In this document: positions 22,474 to 32,486 of the stretch, one piece after another
How positions within the stretch are numbered: position 1 is the first letter of the stretch
Layout: the number at the start of each line of letters is the position of its first letter
DNA from: Agrostemma githago
Lineage: Eukaryota > Streptophyta > Magnoliopsida > Caryophyllales > Caryophyllaceae
DNA length: 64,000 bases
Assembly: GCA_958450325.1 (NCBI GenBank)
Contig: OY288251.1
Coordinates: 63,133,666-63,197,665, forward strand
Direction: 5' to 3'
Notes under the pieces: model-generated
The model's input: the letters and a program-made list of their open reading frames with translations, nothing else
What the model was told of the DNA's origin: nothing
Database searches by the model: none
Position numbers and translations under genes: made by a program

Positions 22474-23013
22474 ATAGAGAATATCCCTCTTCCTAGCCAT
22501 CACAGGAATAGGATTCTACCAATTTTCCTCCTTCGCTTAGGCATACAAGGAAATTCCAAATATCCGTGTCAGAATCCGATTAGGAATCAAAGTCATCCTA
22601 AGCATCCTTATTTCCAAACTTTTCAAAAAAAATTCAGCCTTTTTATTTTCAAAATTTTCGAAAAAAAAAAAATCTTTTTCCCCAGCACGAGTCAGTGTTT
22701 CGCCTAAATGTTACATACAAATTATGTCAGCATACAGGTACACTCAAGACTCCCCGAGAATTCTAAGTCCCCTAGTGGGAAAACTCCTACGCAATTCTAA
22801 GACAGGATATATCTGCAAACAGGTATACCCACAGCTTCCTAGGCAAGCTCCCGCGACACTATCAACATCAATTCAGGTATATTTCTATTCCGTGGCTGGC
22901 GAGCCCTTCACGCAGGTCTAATGGACCCTAAACGACCCGATCGGAAGTCTGCCAGGTTTTAATCCTTGATTGACCTGGTAGCTACTCTGACTTTTGCCTT
23001 GTCCAAGCCTCAG

Positions 23014-23028
23014 TCAGAGTGGGGGCTC
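23014..23028 (+). promoter_or_regulatory. polypurine tract of the Tat element
   Basis: GTCAGAGTGGGGGCTC immediately precedes the TG of the 3' LTR. It is purine-rich but imperfect, the usual place for plus-strand priming. Confidence 0.65.
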
Positions 23029-25575
23029 TGTAGACACCCACATTTTGACCGCCAGGTGTCTATAGTAGTTCCCGCCAAACACCCGATGATGATAGGACGT
23101 AAACGTGCTTTGAAAAACTCGGATATGGGCTTGTAATCATGGACATTTGGTTTAGGCATTTTAAGGAGTACAAATCTCACAAAACTGACCTTAAATCCAG
23201 GCCCAGTGGGTCGTTTCGAGTCAAATAACACTAATTTGGGTCGAAACCGTCACCAGGGGTAAAACCGTCTTTTAGCGACCGAGTCAAACCCAGGTCAAAG
23301 ATATTTTTTCCCGAGTCACACGAGCTGGCCGTGACACTACACGGCTGATTCGGACTCAAATACCAAAAAATCAGCCTTCACAAATATTAAACAATTCCAT
23401 TTAAGGTAGAATTCGATCTCGAGTAGGAATTCTATCCGGAAACCGACTCAGACACCCAACCGAGTGCAAACACTCGGCCAAGTAGAGCATAACCAGCCGG
23501 TTCCTCTCTTTTCTTCCCTCACAAGAAAACGGAATCCTCGTTCTCCTCAGCTTCTTACTCAAGCGGTAATTCTAGCTCGAACAGGAATCCTATTCAAAAA
23601 CCGATTCGAACACTTGACCGAGTGCGAAACACTCGGCCAAAACAGTACAAGGCACCCGTGTATCCCTTTCTTCTTGGCCAAGAAAGCGGAATTCTTATTC
23701 CCCTCGAACTCCTACGTTTCCTATCCTAAGCGGTATTCGAACTCTCCTAAACCAAGGTCGGAAACTTCCTATAAATAGGACCCTCCCTTCAACATCCAAA
23801 GGACAGAACAACACCAAGAAATACACCGAAAAATCAGACCAAAAAATACCATCAGCAATACATCAAAAATACCGAGAAAGTCAGCTAGAAAGCGACATCC
23901 AAAATCCCGACGTGATCCGAAATCCCGAAGTCTAGTCCGTCCCTCCACCCGGTCGAACCCACGTCACACACACATACAAAAACACTCCAAAAATCGACAC
24001 CTTAACTCACTCACATTATCTCGACGCTCCCGTGCCTAAGCCACCGTCCGACGAGCCCTATACCGAGATCACAAAGCATGTAGGTTGAGGGTGCAAATCA
24101 AACCCGTCTCTTCCCTTTTCTCTCTCCTTCATCTCGTTTTTTTATGGGTCTTGCGTCGGTCCTTCTTTTATTTTCTAATATCGATACTACTAAAAACTAT
24201 TTTCCTATATCGAATATTCTTAAAATATGATATCGATTCTATATAATCGAATATCATATCAAAAAGGATTATATTAAGTTTTCGACGAAATCGTTACATC
24301 TTTTTACAACTTTTCGTTCAAAATCTTTTTTACATCTTTTCGTTCAAAAACAAACTTTTTCAAAACCTTTTCTAAAGTCATTCCGAATATTCGATATCGA
24401 TTTCATAATCGAATATCGAATACGACGAATATCGAAAATATAAACCGGGTATAAATTAGTCCATATTTGTACGCGATTTATAACAATTTTCGACAAAAAA
24501 TAAAAAACGGACAGACTCGCGTGCGAGTCGCGCCCGGTCCAGGCGACTCGCGCCCGAGTCTGACCCGAGTCTATTTTTTTTAGTTTTCGTTCGTTTATTT
24601 TTATTATTTTACGAAACGATTCCTAAATTTACATCTTTTCCAAAACTATTCTAAATATTTGATAATCAACTATCGAATATGACGAATATCGAGAATATTA
24701 AGTCGAGTACGAGTTATGCGATATTCGTACGCGATTTAATCAAAATTTTCCGAAAACCGTTGTCGATTCCAGGCCACCACGCGACCCGCATTGGTCTCGG
24801 GCGAGTCGCGCGGCTCTCGGCCGAGATCCACCTTTTTTCCTTTTTTACTCTTTCTCGAACATCGTTTTTTATACAAAACAACGTTTTAGTAATATTTTTC
24901 AGATTTCGATTAATATTTATTTTCTCGATTTCATATATTATTATTTCAATCGTTACTAACCCGTTTTCTCGTGTTTGTAGCAATTATTTCTCTCATATTC
25001 TTTTTATCGTTTTATTAGACTAAAACGAACCCACATGCTAAAATAACTTTGACGTTATTAGTTTAACATGCATTAAACGACTTAGCAACCCATTTATTTA
25101 TTTTTCCTCACATGTCTTTGGAAAATAATCTCTGCATATCATTTCATCGTCGAACTAACGCGTGTACACAAAACCGAACGATATCTTAGTAAAGGCCGCT
25201 AAGTGCGGACGGGGTTGGGTGTTCTCGCTGAACTTCTCAACACGTACCCTCACCCCTTACTCAGAACCGTGGTTTCCGGATGTCCGAAACCATTGGCAAC
25301 GAGAGTCATTCAATATACGATTAACCGCCCAGTCGGCATCGGTATCGATATGCAAAGGGACGAACCCAATAAACTCTGACATCGGAAATGGGCCAGGCTT
25401 TAAGTATGGCCCACTACGACATAGAGTGGGTTCGAACGGTTCCGAATAACCATAAAATTCGGTGGCGACTCCTACTTCGATTTAAAATTCTATTCGATCC
25501 ATCTCATATGGAAATTCTACGCCTCCCCAAAACCCGCGCTTCGCCGCGTCGGGGTGGACCTATGTCATGTCCACA
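23029..25575 (+). repeat. 3' LTR of the Tat element
   Basis: This LTR is 2547 bp, near-identical to 10394-12939, and is followed by the duplicated target ATTAC. Confidence 0.95.
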
Positions 25576-25580
25576 ATTAC

Positions 25581-26360
25581 TCTTATATATAATATAATAT
25601 TTCATCACCTTCTTATAATTTTTTTCGATGTGAGATAATTTTTTGGTTTATATCTAAGGACGAATGATTACTCTTATTTATCATAATAAAATAAAGGAAA
25701 AGAAAATATATCTATTTGTATTAGGATAATAATAATAATAATAATATAAGTAATAATTTTATTTTTATTGTTAATTATTTTAAAATTTTAAATACTATAC
25801 TTTTAGAATTTCTTAAGAATTAAAAGATTTTTGGTTTATAGTCTTAAAAATTATTTTTATGACTCAATATTTTTGGTTAATGTATAATAACGAATTATTA
25901 TTACTCTTATTTAGAATCCTATGACCTCATTATAATTTTTCGATGTAAAATAATTTACTTAACTTTATAGTCTTAAAGAGATTTTTTGAGATTCAAAATA
26001 ATTTTGGTTAATATTTAAGAAAGAATGACTACATACTCTTTCGCTTATTTATATACGAAGTAATGGAAACCGATTTAATATAAGCTCTATTTTTCTCCTC
26101 AAAAAAAAATATACAAATTAATACTCACATTATATTATAATTTTTCAATGTAAGACAATTTAACTTTAAGTTTATATTTATAAGAGCGCTATTTTTAAGA
26201 CTTCAAAAGATGTTGATATCTAATGACGAATGATTATTCTTATTCATAGAATTATAATTCTTCCATGTGGCACAATTTAACTTAATTTTATATATTCTTA
26301 AGAACTCTTTTTTAAATTTAAAATATTTTTGGTTTATAGTCTTACAACAGAATTGACTAA
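25581..26360 (-). repeat. Helitron tail repeats
   Basis: Several degenerate units of roughly 130-200 bp share GGTTTATATCTAAGGACGAATG, ATAATTTTTCGATGTAAAAT and TCTTAAGAATTAAAAG-type text. They match the tail of the Helitron at 44.8-45.4 kb in reverse orientation. No coding content. Confidence 0.6.
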
Positions 26361-26740
26361 GCTTTCACTTTTCGCTGTCCAGTTTTTGTGCCTTATGAAG
26401 TGCTAATCGTAGGTTTATAAAGTGATAATTTATAACAACACCTGAGTCACGCAAGTAAAAAGACAGTAAATACGATGTTACAAAACTAATGTCATGATGA
26501 CTGAGAGAGATATAAGGCTCTGAAAGTACAATGACCATCCTAGGTTGAGAGTTGGATCATTTTCATTACCTCAAAAGTCAAAAGAATATATGGTAGGGAG
26601 GACAACGGGTCCAGAACACTGCTTAGACCCTCTGAGTCTTACTCTAACGGGTCGGGTACGGGTCCTAATTTTTGGGGACCCTGCGAGTATGGGTCTTTTG
26701 AAAATGTTTCGGGTCCTAAAAGTCAGACCCAGACACGACC

Positions 26741-27472
26741 TGAAACACCCCACATTGATTGAAGATGTCCTATTTATGAGCTTTGCTTAAAAGGGATTTG
26801 AAGTACTACTCATATCAACAAAGTGCACTTTCTTTTCTGGTTTGTCCATGATAAGAACTCCGCAGTTAAGCGTGCTTGGCTAGGAGTAGTCTTAGGACGG
26901 GCGATCTCCTGGGAAGGTTTCCGGGATGCACATGAGTGAGGACAAATGCGCGGGAAAGGACTCGTGTTGGTCTGTGGGACTAGTACAAAGCCTGGCGGGC
27001 TACTGCAGTTAACATTTCTGGTCCTAAGATTGGGTCAGGGTGTTACAAATGGTATTAGAGCAACCCTGCAACCGTGTATTTGGCACCTAGCGTGGGTTGA
27101 TTCTGGGTCAGCGGTTATGCTGCCAGGCACAACGAGGACGTTGCGTTCTTCAAGTGGGAGTGACTGAAACACCCCACATTGATTGAAGATGTCCTATTTA
27201 TGAGCTTTGCTTAAAAGGAATTTGAAGTACTACTCATATCAACAAAATGCACTTTCTTTTCTAGTTTGTCCATGATAAGAACTCCGCAGTTAAGCATGTT
27301 TGGCTGAGAGTAGTCTTAGGATGAGTGACCTACTGGGAAGGTTTACGGGATGCGCATGAGTAAGGACAAAATGCGCTGGAAAGAACTCGTGTTGGTCTGT
27401 GGGATCAGTACAAAGTCTGGCGAGCTACCGCAGTTAACATTTCCGGTCCTAGGATTGGGCCGGTGTGTTACA
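26741..27472 (+). mobile_element. Cassandra TRIM retrotransposon (732 bp), complete
   Basis: Two short LTRs (26741-27047 and 27175-27472) begin TGAAACACCCCACATTG and end TGTTACA. They are flanked by the perfect 5-bp duplication CGACC (26736-26740, 27473-27477). Each LTR holds a segment of 5S rRNA with its internal promoter (AACTCCGCAGTTAAGC... through CTCCTGGGAAGG), the defining trait of Cassandra. After the first LTR comes TGGTATTAGAGCA at 27050, a methionine-tRNA-type primer-binding site. The internal part is only about 127 bp and non-coding, so movement depends on proteins from other elements. Confidence 0.93.
26839..26935 (+). repeat. 5S rRNA-derived promoter segment in Cassandra LTR 1
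   Basis: It matches the internal control region of plant 5S rRNA (GAACTCCGCAGTTAAGCGTG, GGGCGATCTCCTGGGAAGG) with scattered changes. It is not a 5S gene: it lies inside an LTR and the 5S 5' third is missing. The second copy, at 27269-27365, is slightly more diverged. Confidence 0.85.
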
Positions 27473-27930
27473 CGACCCTTGGGCCCATATAAAAAATAAA
27501 AAAATATACTCCGTATGTATTACCATATTTGTGTAATGAATTAGTTTACAAAAGCAAATTTTATATTTGAAACAGAAATACGTCTTCAAAGCTACGGTAA
27601 GCTTAACTTTGTAAATTTACTTGTACTGTTTAGTATTTGTTTTCTTTGCAAGATGTAGTTGTAATTAACCCAGGGGCATTAACTCATAGTTGTCGTAAGT
27701 TCTTTAAAGTTTGGAGTGGCCGATTTTAATTTGTCTTTTAATTTGGCTTTTGAAATGTCGGGTTATCATATATATTAAATTGTCGTGCATAGGACCCGTG
27801 ACGGATCCGGACCCAATGGGTCTGAATAAGGATCTAACTTTTCTGGACCCTTAAGGGTCTGGGTCGGGTTCAACTTTTGAGGTCCGGGTCCTGCTGGACC
27901 CGACCCATACCCTACCCGTTGCCAACCCTA

Positions 27931-29206
27931 CCTCTACCAGATAGCTCTACTAGATGGGTTCATTATAAGATATTATTTATGCTACACATCACCAATCATT
28001 CCTTAATGTTGTGACCATTAGATAGTTTCGAGATACTCCCTCCGTTCCATTCATTTATTTGTCTTTGATTAAAATAATCATGGAAAGGTAATAGAGATGA
28101 TCCAAATTGCTATTGTTATAACGGAATAGAAAAACAAACAAATTAAGAACGTAAAATCGAGAGACCAACAGATTTATGTGGTTCACTAACAACCCATTAG
28201 CTACATTCATGGTCAGAAAGAGGGGATAGTTTTATCAATTTGAGGAGGGAGAGGGGATAGTTTTACGGAATTGCTAAATCATACACGAACTTTACTATGT
28301 TGTACACATTTTGTCATTTATTTTTCCGTGTTTACCCTTCCTCTAAAAAACCCCTCTAGTTTCTCTGTTCCTCTAAACTGATTTGTCTCTTCCTCTAAAC
28401 TAGATAAATTAACCCACAACTTTTCAATTATCGGGTGGAATCGAACCTAGAACAAGTAATTTGGGTTTAATTAATTGTCTCGTTTAATTTATGATCAATT
28501 ATATCGTTTATTAGGGTTTACATAGCAATTACGAACAATTGAACAAACCCAAGACTGAAAAAATTAATGATATTAAGGTTTACTCCATAGCAATTGCGAA
28601 CAAACTCAGGACTAAAAAAATTAATGAATTACTAATAACAATAGATGATGAGTTTCAATTAACTGATGTTAATCTAGGTCGTTTTCAGTAATAACATAAT
28701 CTGTTGGAGTTGTCGGTGATTGGCGTGAGCAGCAGAGGAGTGGTCGACGAAGGGGAGAACGACAAGTTGTTGGTCGATGAGGGGTGACAAGTCGGCAATG
28801 GGAGAGGGAAGGTTGACTGCCGGCGTTGGGTGTTGGGTGAAAGGGGTGGAGGAGGTGGGGAATTCTGGAAAATAATAATTGAGTATTTTTTTCACTTATT
28901 AATGGTTTAAGGAGAAACGAAAGGAGTAAATATGGAAATTATGTATATACAACGTAGTAATTTCCGTGTATGAAATAGCACGTCCCTAGTTTTATTAATT
29001 TGAGGGGTTACAGATTTTAGACTGATATCAGGTAGAGGTATGAGAGCTTATATAATATTCAAATATTGATTAGAAAACTTTAATCAATAGGATATTAATT
29101 AGGAAATCTTTCTAATTAAACAGATTCAAATCATAAGTCAATTCGAGATCCTTAAAGACAATTGCTAAGAACTTACGGAGTATTTGCTAACAACTATTTT
29201 GATGGA
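27931..29206. other. no gene seen; fragment of a Stowaway-like MITE
   Basis: ACTCCCTCCGTTCCATTC at about 28036-28053 is a typical Stowaway MITE terminus, but its partner end is not evident. The remainder is AT-rich. A purine-rich minus-strand frame at 28674-28895 has no recognisable domain. Confidence 0.4.
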
Positions 29207-29216
29207 GTAGAAAAGA

Positions 29217-30121
29217 CCTCCTACATTAGGTCGTCGGCGCTTTATACGTGAATTTACCTTTGTGCCCTTATGTAAGTATGACTAATGATATTAATTAATT
29301 TTCTTAATTAATGTAATTATTATTTTTCGACTAATTTAAGATTACGGTTTTTGAGACACGTGTCTCAATATAACTCGGGAATCTTTTTTAGGAAATTTCT
29401 AACATTTTGTTAACATTTTCGTATCATAATAATTCCAAACATTCAAAATAACAACACCCGAGTCACGATATAAACATTTATCGAAGAACGAAAACAAATT
29501 AAACGGATATCGTAATGTATAACGTCTTACGAAAAAAAACTGAGCCTGGGCACCAGTTTTTGGTGCCCAGGGGACCCCCAGGCACCAGTTTTTGGTGCCC
29601 ACGGGACCCCCCAGACACCAGTTTTTGGCGCCCCGGGGACCCCCCAGGCACCAAAAACTAGCGCCCAGGGGACTCCTTAGGCACCAAAAACTGGTGCCCA
29701 GGGGACCCCCATGCACCAAAAACCGACACCGACTTCTTCTCCGCGTCCCCTCTTTATTTTTATATAGCACGAAAATCGAGCACAACATCGAATACGACAA
29801 ACCGTAAACATAAACGACAAATTAAACAAGAAAAATCGATTTTGTATGCTAAACTAATACACATTAACATATTAAGGGATGAAAATAAAATTAAAAGTCC
29901 ACTAACCGCTTGTTGATCCATTTTGGGGAAAGTCTGTTTTTCAAAGGAAAATCGGGTTTTAGGAAAGTCGGGTTTCATCAACGAGTTTCATGAACATAAT
30001 TTCATTTCTAAAATTATATTAACTTAGTTAACTAATGTAATTAGGGAAGGGCATGGTCGTCTTTTTACAGTAGAAAGCGCCGACGACATGATTGAAATGC
30101 CGACAACCTAAAACAGCACTC
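29217..30121. mobile_element. MULE-type MITE, copy C (905 bp, inverted relative to copy B)
   Basis: The left end CCTCCTACATTAGGTCGTCG and the right end, reversed, GAGTGCTGTTTTAGGTTGTC match the two different ends of copy B in the opposite order. It is flanked by the perfect 10-bp direct repeat GTAGAAAAGA (29207-29216 and 30122-30131), diagnostic of MULE insertion. No transposase is present. The left terminal repeat lacks one internal GTCGTCGGC-containing unit relative to copy B. Confidence 0.85.
29545..29735. repeat. palindromic minisatellite core of MULE-MITE copy C
   Basis: About six units around GGCACCAGTTTTTGGTGCCC and CACCAAAAACTGGTGCCC, separated by AGGGGACCCCCAG. It is the same repeat as in copy B and unrelated to the core of copy A. 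Confidence 0.88.
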
Positions 30122-30631
30122 GTAGAAAAGAAAACGACAATCATGAAGACCATAACACTGAAATTTAATACTCCATCCTACCATTACTGTTGTACAGTTG
30201 CTGTACAGCAGATCCTACTTATTAAAAAAAATACTCTACTAATTAGGATCCAAATTAAAGTTTAATTATTACTGTATTATGATGTGGGTGGAGCAAGCTT
30301 AAGATACAATGAATCCTCATCAAATTTATAAGATGATTGAGATATAGAAAAAGAAGATAATCTGTGATAGAAAAGGGCCCAACTTAAAATAAAAAGAGTA
30401 TATAGCAAAAGTCAGCCAGTTGCATCTACCTACATCAGCATATATAATACTACTCGTACTGTATGTACTTGAAAGAGAATGGACAAAGCCGTGTGTTGAG
30501 AATTGAATTGGCTACTCCTACTGTCGAGCAAATGGAGAAAGTTAGTTTAAGAGTTAAGAACCCACAATGCATACTCACTACACTTTAGTCAACGCTCTTC
30601 CTCTCTTTAAAATACTGACTCATAATTTCAA

Positions 30632-30940
30632 CTCTAATGAAATTTCTATTTTTGTCTCAAACGGTTGGTGTATTATATTAATGAAAGTGATGGTGGATTG
30701 AAAAAAAAAGTAAGAGAGATAGAATATTATATTAATTAAATGAAAAAAAAGGTGGATTGAAAAAGTATAAGAGATAATATTATATTAATCAATGAGGGGT
30801 AATTGGTGTAATATAAGAAAAGTATTGAGGGTAAGATGACAAAGTTATGTGAAAATGTTTTTCTATAAATGGAAAATGGGACAATTATCAAACTCAGTTC
30901 AAAAAGAAAAATGAGACAAAAATAGGATCTCGGAGGGAAT
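30632..30940. mobile_element. possible Stowaway/Mariner-like MITE
   Basis: Its left part has TTCTATTTTTGTCTCA and its right part, reversed, CCCTCCGAGATCCTATTTTTGTCTCA. The two arms are inverted and about 300 bp apart; the left terminus is degenerate. The rest of 30132-31150 shows no gene. Confidence 0.45.
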
Positions 30941-31159
30941 ATTATTTCATCGATGATGGGTCAAATAATACCACTCGGTCAGAAAAGACAAGGTTTGGAA
31001 CTATTCCGTAGCACATGAGTTTGACATGTTACACGTTTGGATAATATTTGACTTGTTACACGTTTGGGATTGTTACAAACAAGAATTTGTCCGATGACTC
31101 ACGCTCCAAGGAAATTTGATATTTACCCCGCTTTTTTTTCTCTTTATTTATTTATTTAT

Positions 31160-32142
31160 CGGAAATTTCTCATGGTACCCTCGAACTATGTCACATTACA
31201 CATGGTACCCTACTTTTAAGTTTGTTCCCATGGTAACCTTGCGTTTTATAGTTTAGTTCCCGATTTACCCTTACCCAATTTTCCGTCATGACGCCGTTAA
31301 ATTATGACCAAAAATTGAATAATTAGTTGTTAATTAATTTTGGAGGGAAAATTAATTGCATCACTTAACAACTACTTCTCTGGAAAAGGAGAGGGTTCTC
31401 ATGTTACCTCTAATTTTTCATAGTTGTTCCCATGTTGCCCCTGAAAGGAAAACAACAACTCATTGAAACAAATCAACGACTAGTTTACTGAACTAACTGT
31501 TACACAAGTGCATATAAATTCACTCCCCTTTCTATTTTGGTAGAAGAAGAACAAACAATTCAAACTTACTCATTCAACATTTTCACCTCCTTCTTTGCTT
31601 GTAGAAAAAAATGGAAAAAACTTAATCACTATAATCTTGAAGCTCGATCATACTGAAACATCTAATTTTTCAATTTTTTTGTACAAGTAAAAAAGGAGGT
31701 GAAAAGGTTGGGGAAGTAACTATGGATTGTTAATTTTTCTTCTGCAAAAATAGAAATGAGAATGAATTTTTAAGCACTTGTGTAACGGTTAGTTCAATAA
31801 ACTAGTCGTTGTTTTGCTTCAATGAGTCGTTTTTGTTTTCCTTTCAGGGTATCATGAGAATAACTATGAAAATTTAGGGGTGTCATGGGAACAACTATGA
31901 AAACTTAGAGGTACCATGGGAAAAAGTAGTTGTTGAGTGATGTGATTAATTAATTTTCCCTCCAAATTTAATTAACAACTAATCATCCAACTTTTGGTTA
32001 TAATTTAACGGCGTCATGACGAAAAATTGGGTAAGGGCAAATCGAGAACTAAACCATAAAACTGTTACCATGGAAACAAACTTAAAAATAGGGATATCAT
32101 GTGTAATGTGGCATAGTTCAAGGGTACCATGAGACTTTTCCC
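31160..32142. mobile_element. Foldback MULE-type element (983 bp)
   Basis: Two arms of about 450 bp are near-complete reverse complements of each other, from TCTCATGGTACCCTCGAAC at the left to GTTCAAGGGTACCATGAGA at the right, separated by about 80 bp. The ends are (C/G)GGAAA. The flanks are TTTATTTAT at 31151-31159 and 32143-32151, a 9-bp exact repeat, although the sequence is low-complexity. There is no coding capacity. It lies about 345 bp upstream of the dioxygenase start codon and about 80 bp upstream of its TATA box, so it may influence that promoter. Confidence 0.78.
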
Positions 32143-32222
32143 TTTATTTATACATGTTGTAAGGGAAACCAGAGCTGGTTTTGCACAAGTTGCAACTCAA
32201 AGTAGTCAGCACGCACGCACCC

Positions 32223-32230
32223 TATAAATA
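32223..32230 (+). promoter_or_regulatory. candidate TATA box of the dioxygenase gene
   Basis: CCTATAAATACAAAG lies about 260 bp upstream of the start codon, between the foldback MULE and the coding region. A start near 32255 would give a leader of about 230 bases. Confidence 0.6.
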
Positions 32231-32486
32231 CAAAGCAATACAATGCAACAAAACATACATTTATGCATTCATCCTATCCAAAAAGAAAGGTATGCACTGT
32301 ACTGTATACCGTATGTACAGTTAGTTAATTAGTTGACTCATTATCTTTCCCTTTCAAACTTTCATACTGTACTGTATCTTTCCTGAACGAACGAATGAAT
32401 CATGAATGTATGTATATATATGGTCACAGGTGACAGCACAAACCAGCAGGTAGTACTCCATCCAAAGAAGACAAAGAAGAAGAAGA

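Larger units (their letters stand above)
10394..25575 (+). mobile_element. Tat-lineage Ty3/gypsy LTR retrotransposon, 15.2 kb
   Basis: The two LTRs (10394-12939 and 23029-25575) begin TGTAGACACCC and end ATGTCCACA. They are flanked by the perfect 5-bp duplication ATTAC (10389-10393, 25576-25580). Internal order: primer-binding site, long leader, gag-protease, RT-RNase H, integrase, then an antisense plant-mobile-domain gene and a purine-rich tract before the 3' LTR. The archaeal-type RNase H and the extra antisense gene place it in the Tat/Retand/Ogre group. By eye I counted about 15 substitutions and one 1-base indel between the LTRs (about 99.4% identity), so the insertion is recent, although the coding frames are broken. 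Confidence 0.95.
9809..26360 (-). mobile_element. Helitron (minus strand) split by the Tat LTR element
   Basis: On the minus strand the text GTCCGTGCATCGCATGGGC, an imperfect hairpin, is followed by TTTCCATCTAG and then T (positions 9809-9812, flank 9808). This fits the Helitron 3' rule of hairpin plus CTRR with insertion between A and T. The body at 9850-10390 and 25576-26360 contains repeats of the type GGTTTATATCTAAGGACGAATGATTACTC, also found in the tail of the Helitron at 41.4-45.5 kb. The LTR element at 10394-25575 sits inside one of these repeats. The 5' end is uncertain; 26360 is only where the repeats stop. No Rep/Hel gene is visible. Confidence 0.55.
26594..27930. mobile_element. 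hAT-like non-autonomous element, interrupted by Cassandra
   Basis: Ends TAGGGAGGACAACGGGT (26594-26610) and, reversed, TAGGGTTGGCAACGGGT (27914-27930). The arms share GGGTCGGGTACGGGTCC-like text on both sides. Without the 737 bp of Cassandra plus its duplication, the element is about 600 bp. I see no clean 8-bp target duplication, so the superfamily assignment is tentative. Confidence 0.45.

Noticed and set aside
26839..27365. Possible 5S rRNA genes
   Set aside because: Both matches lie inside Cassandra LTRs, cover only the internal promoter part and carry substitutions, so they are retrotransposon promoters.
29399..29800. 133-codon minus-strand frame across MITE copy C
   Set aside because: Same reason: it is a repeat-derived frame with no conserved counterpart in copy B.
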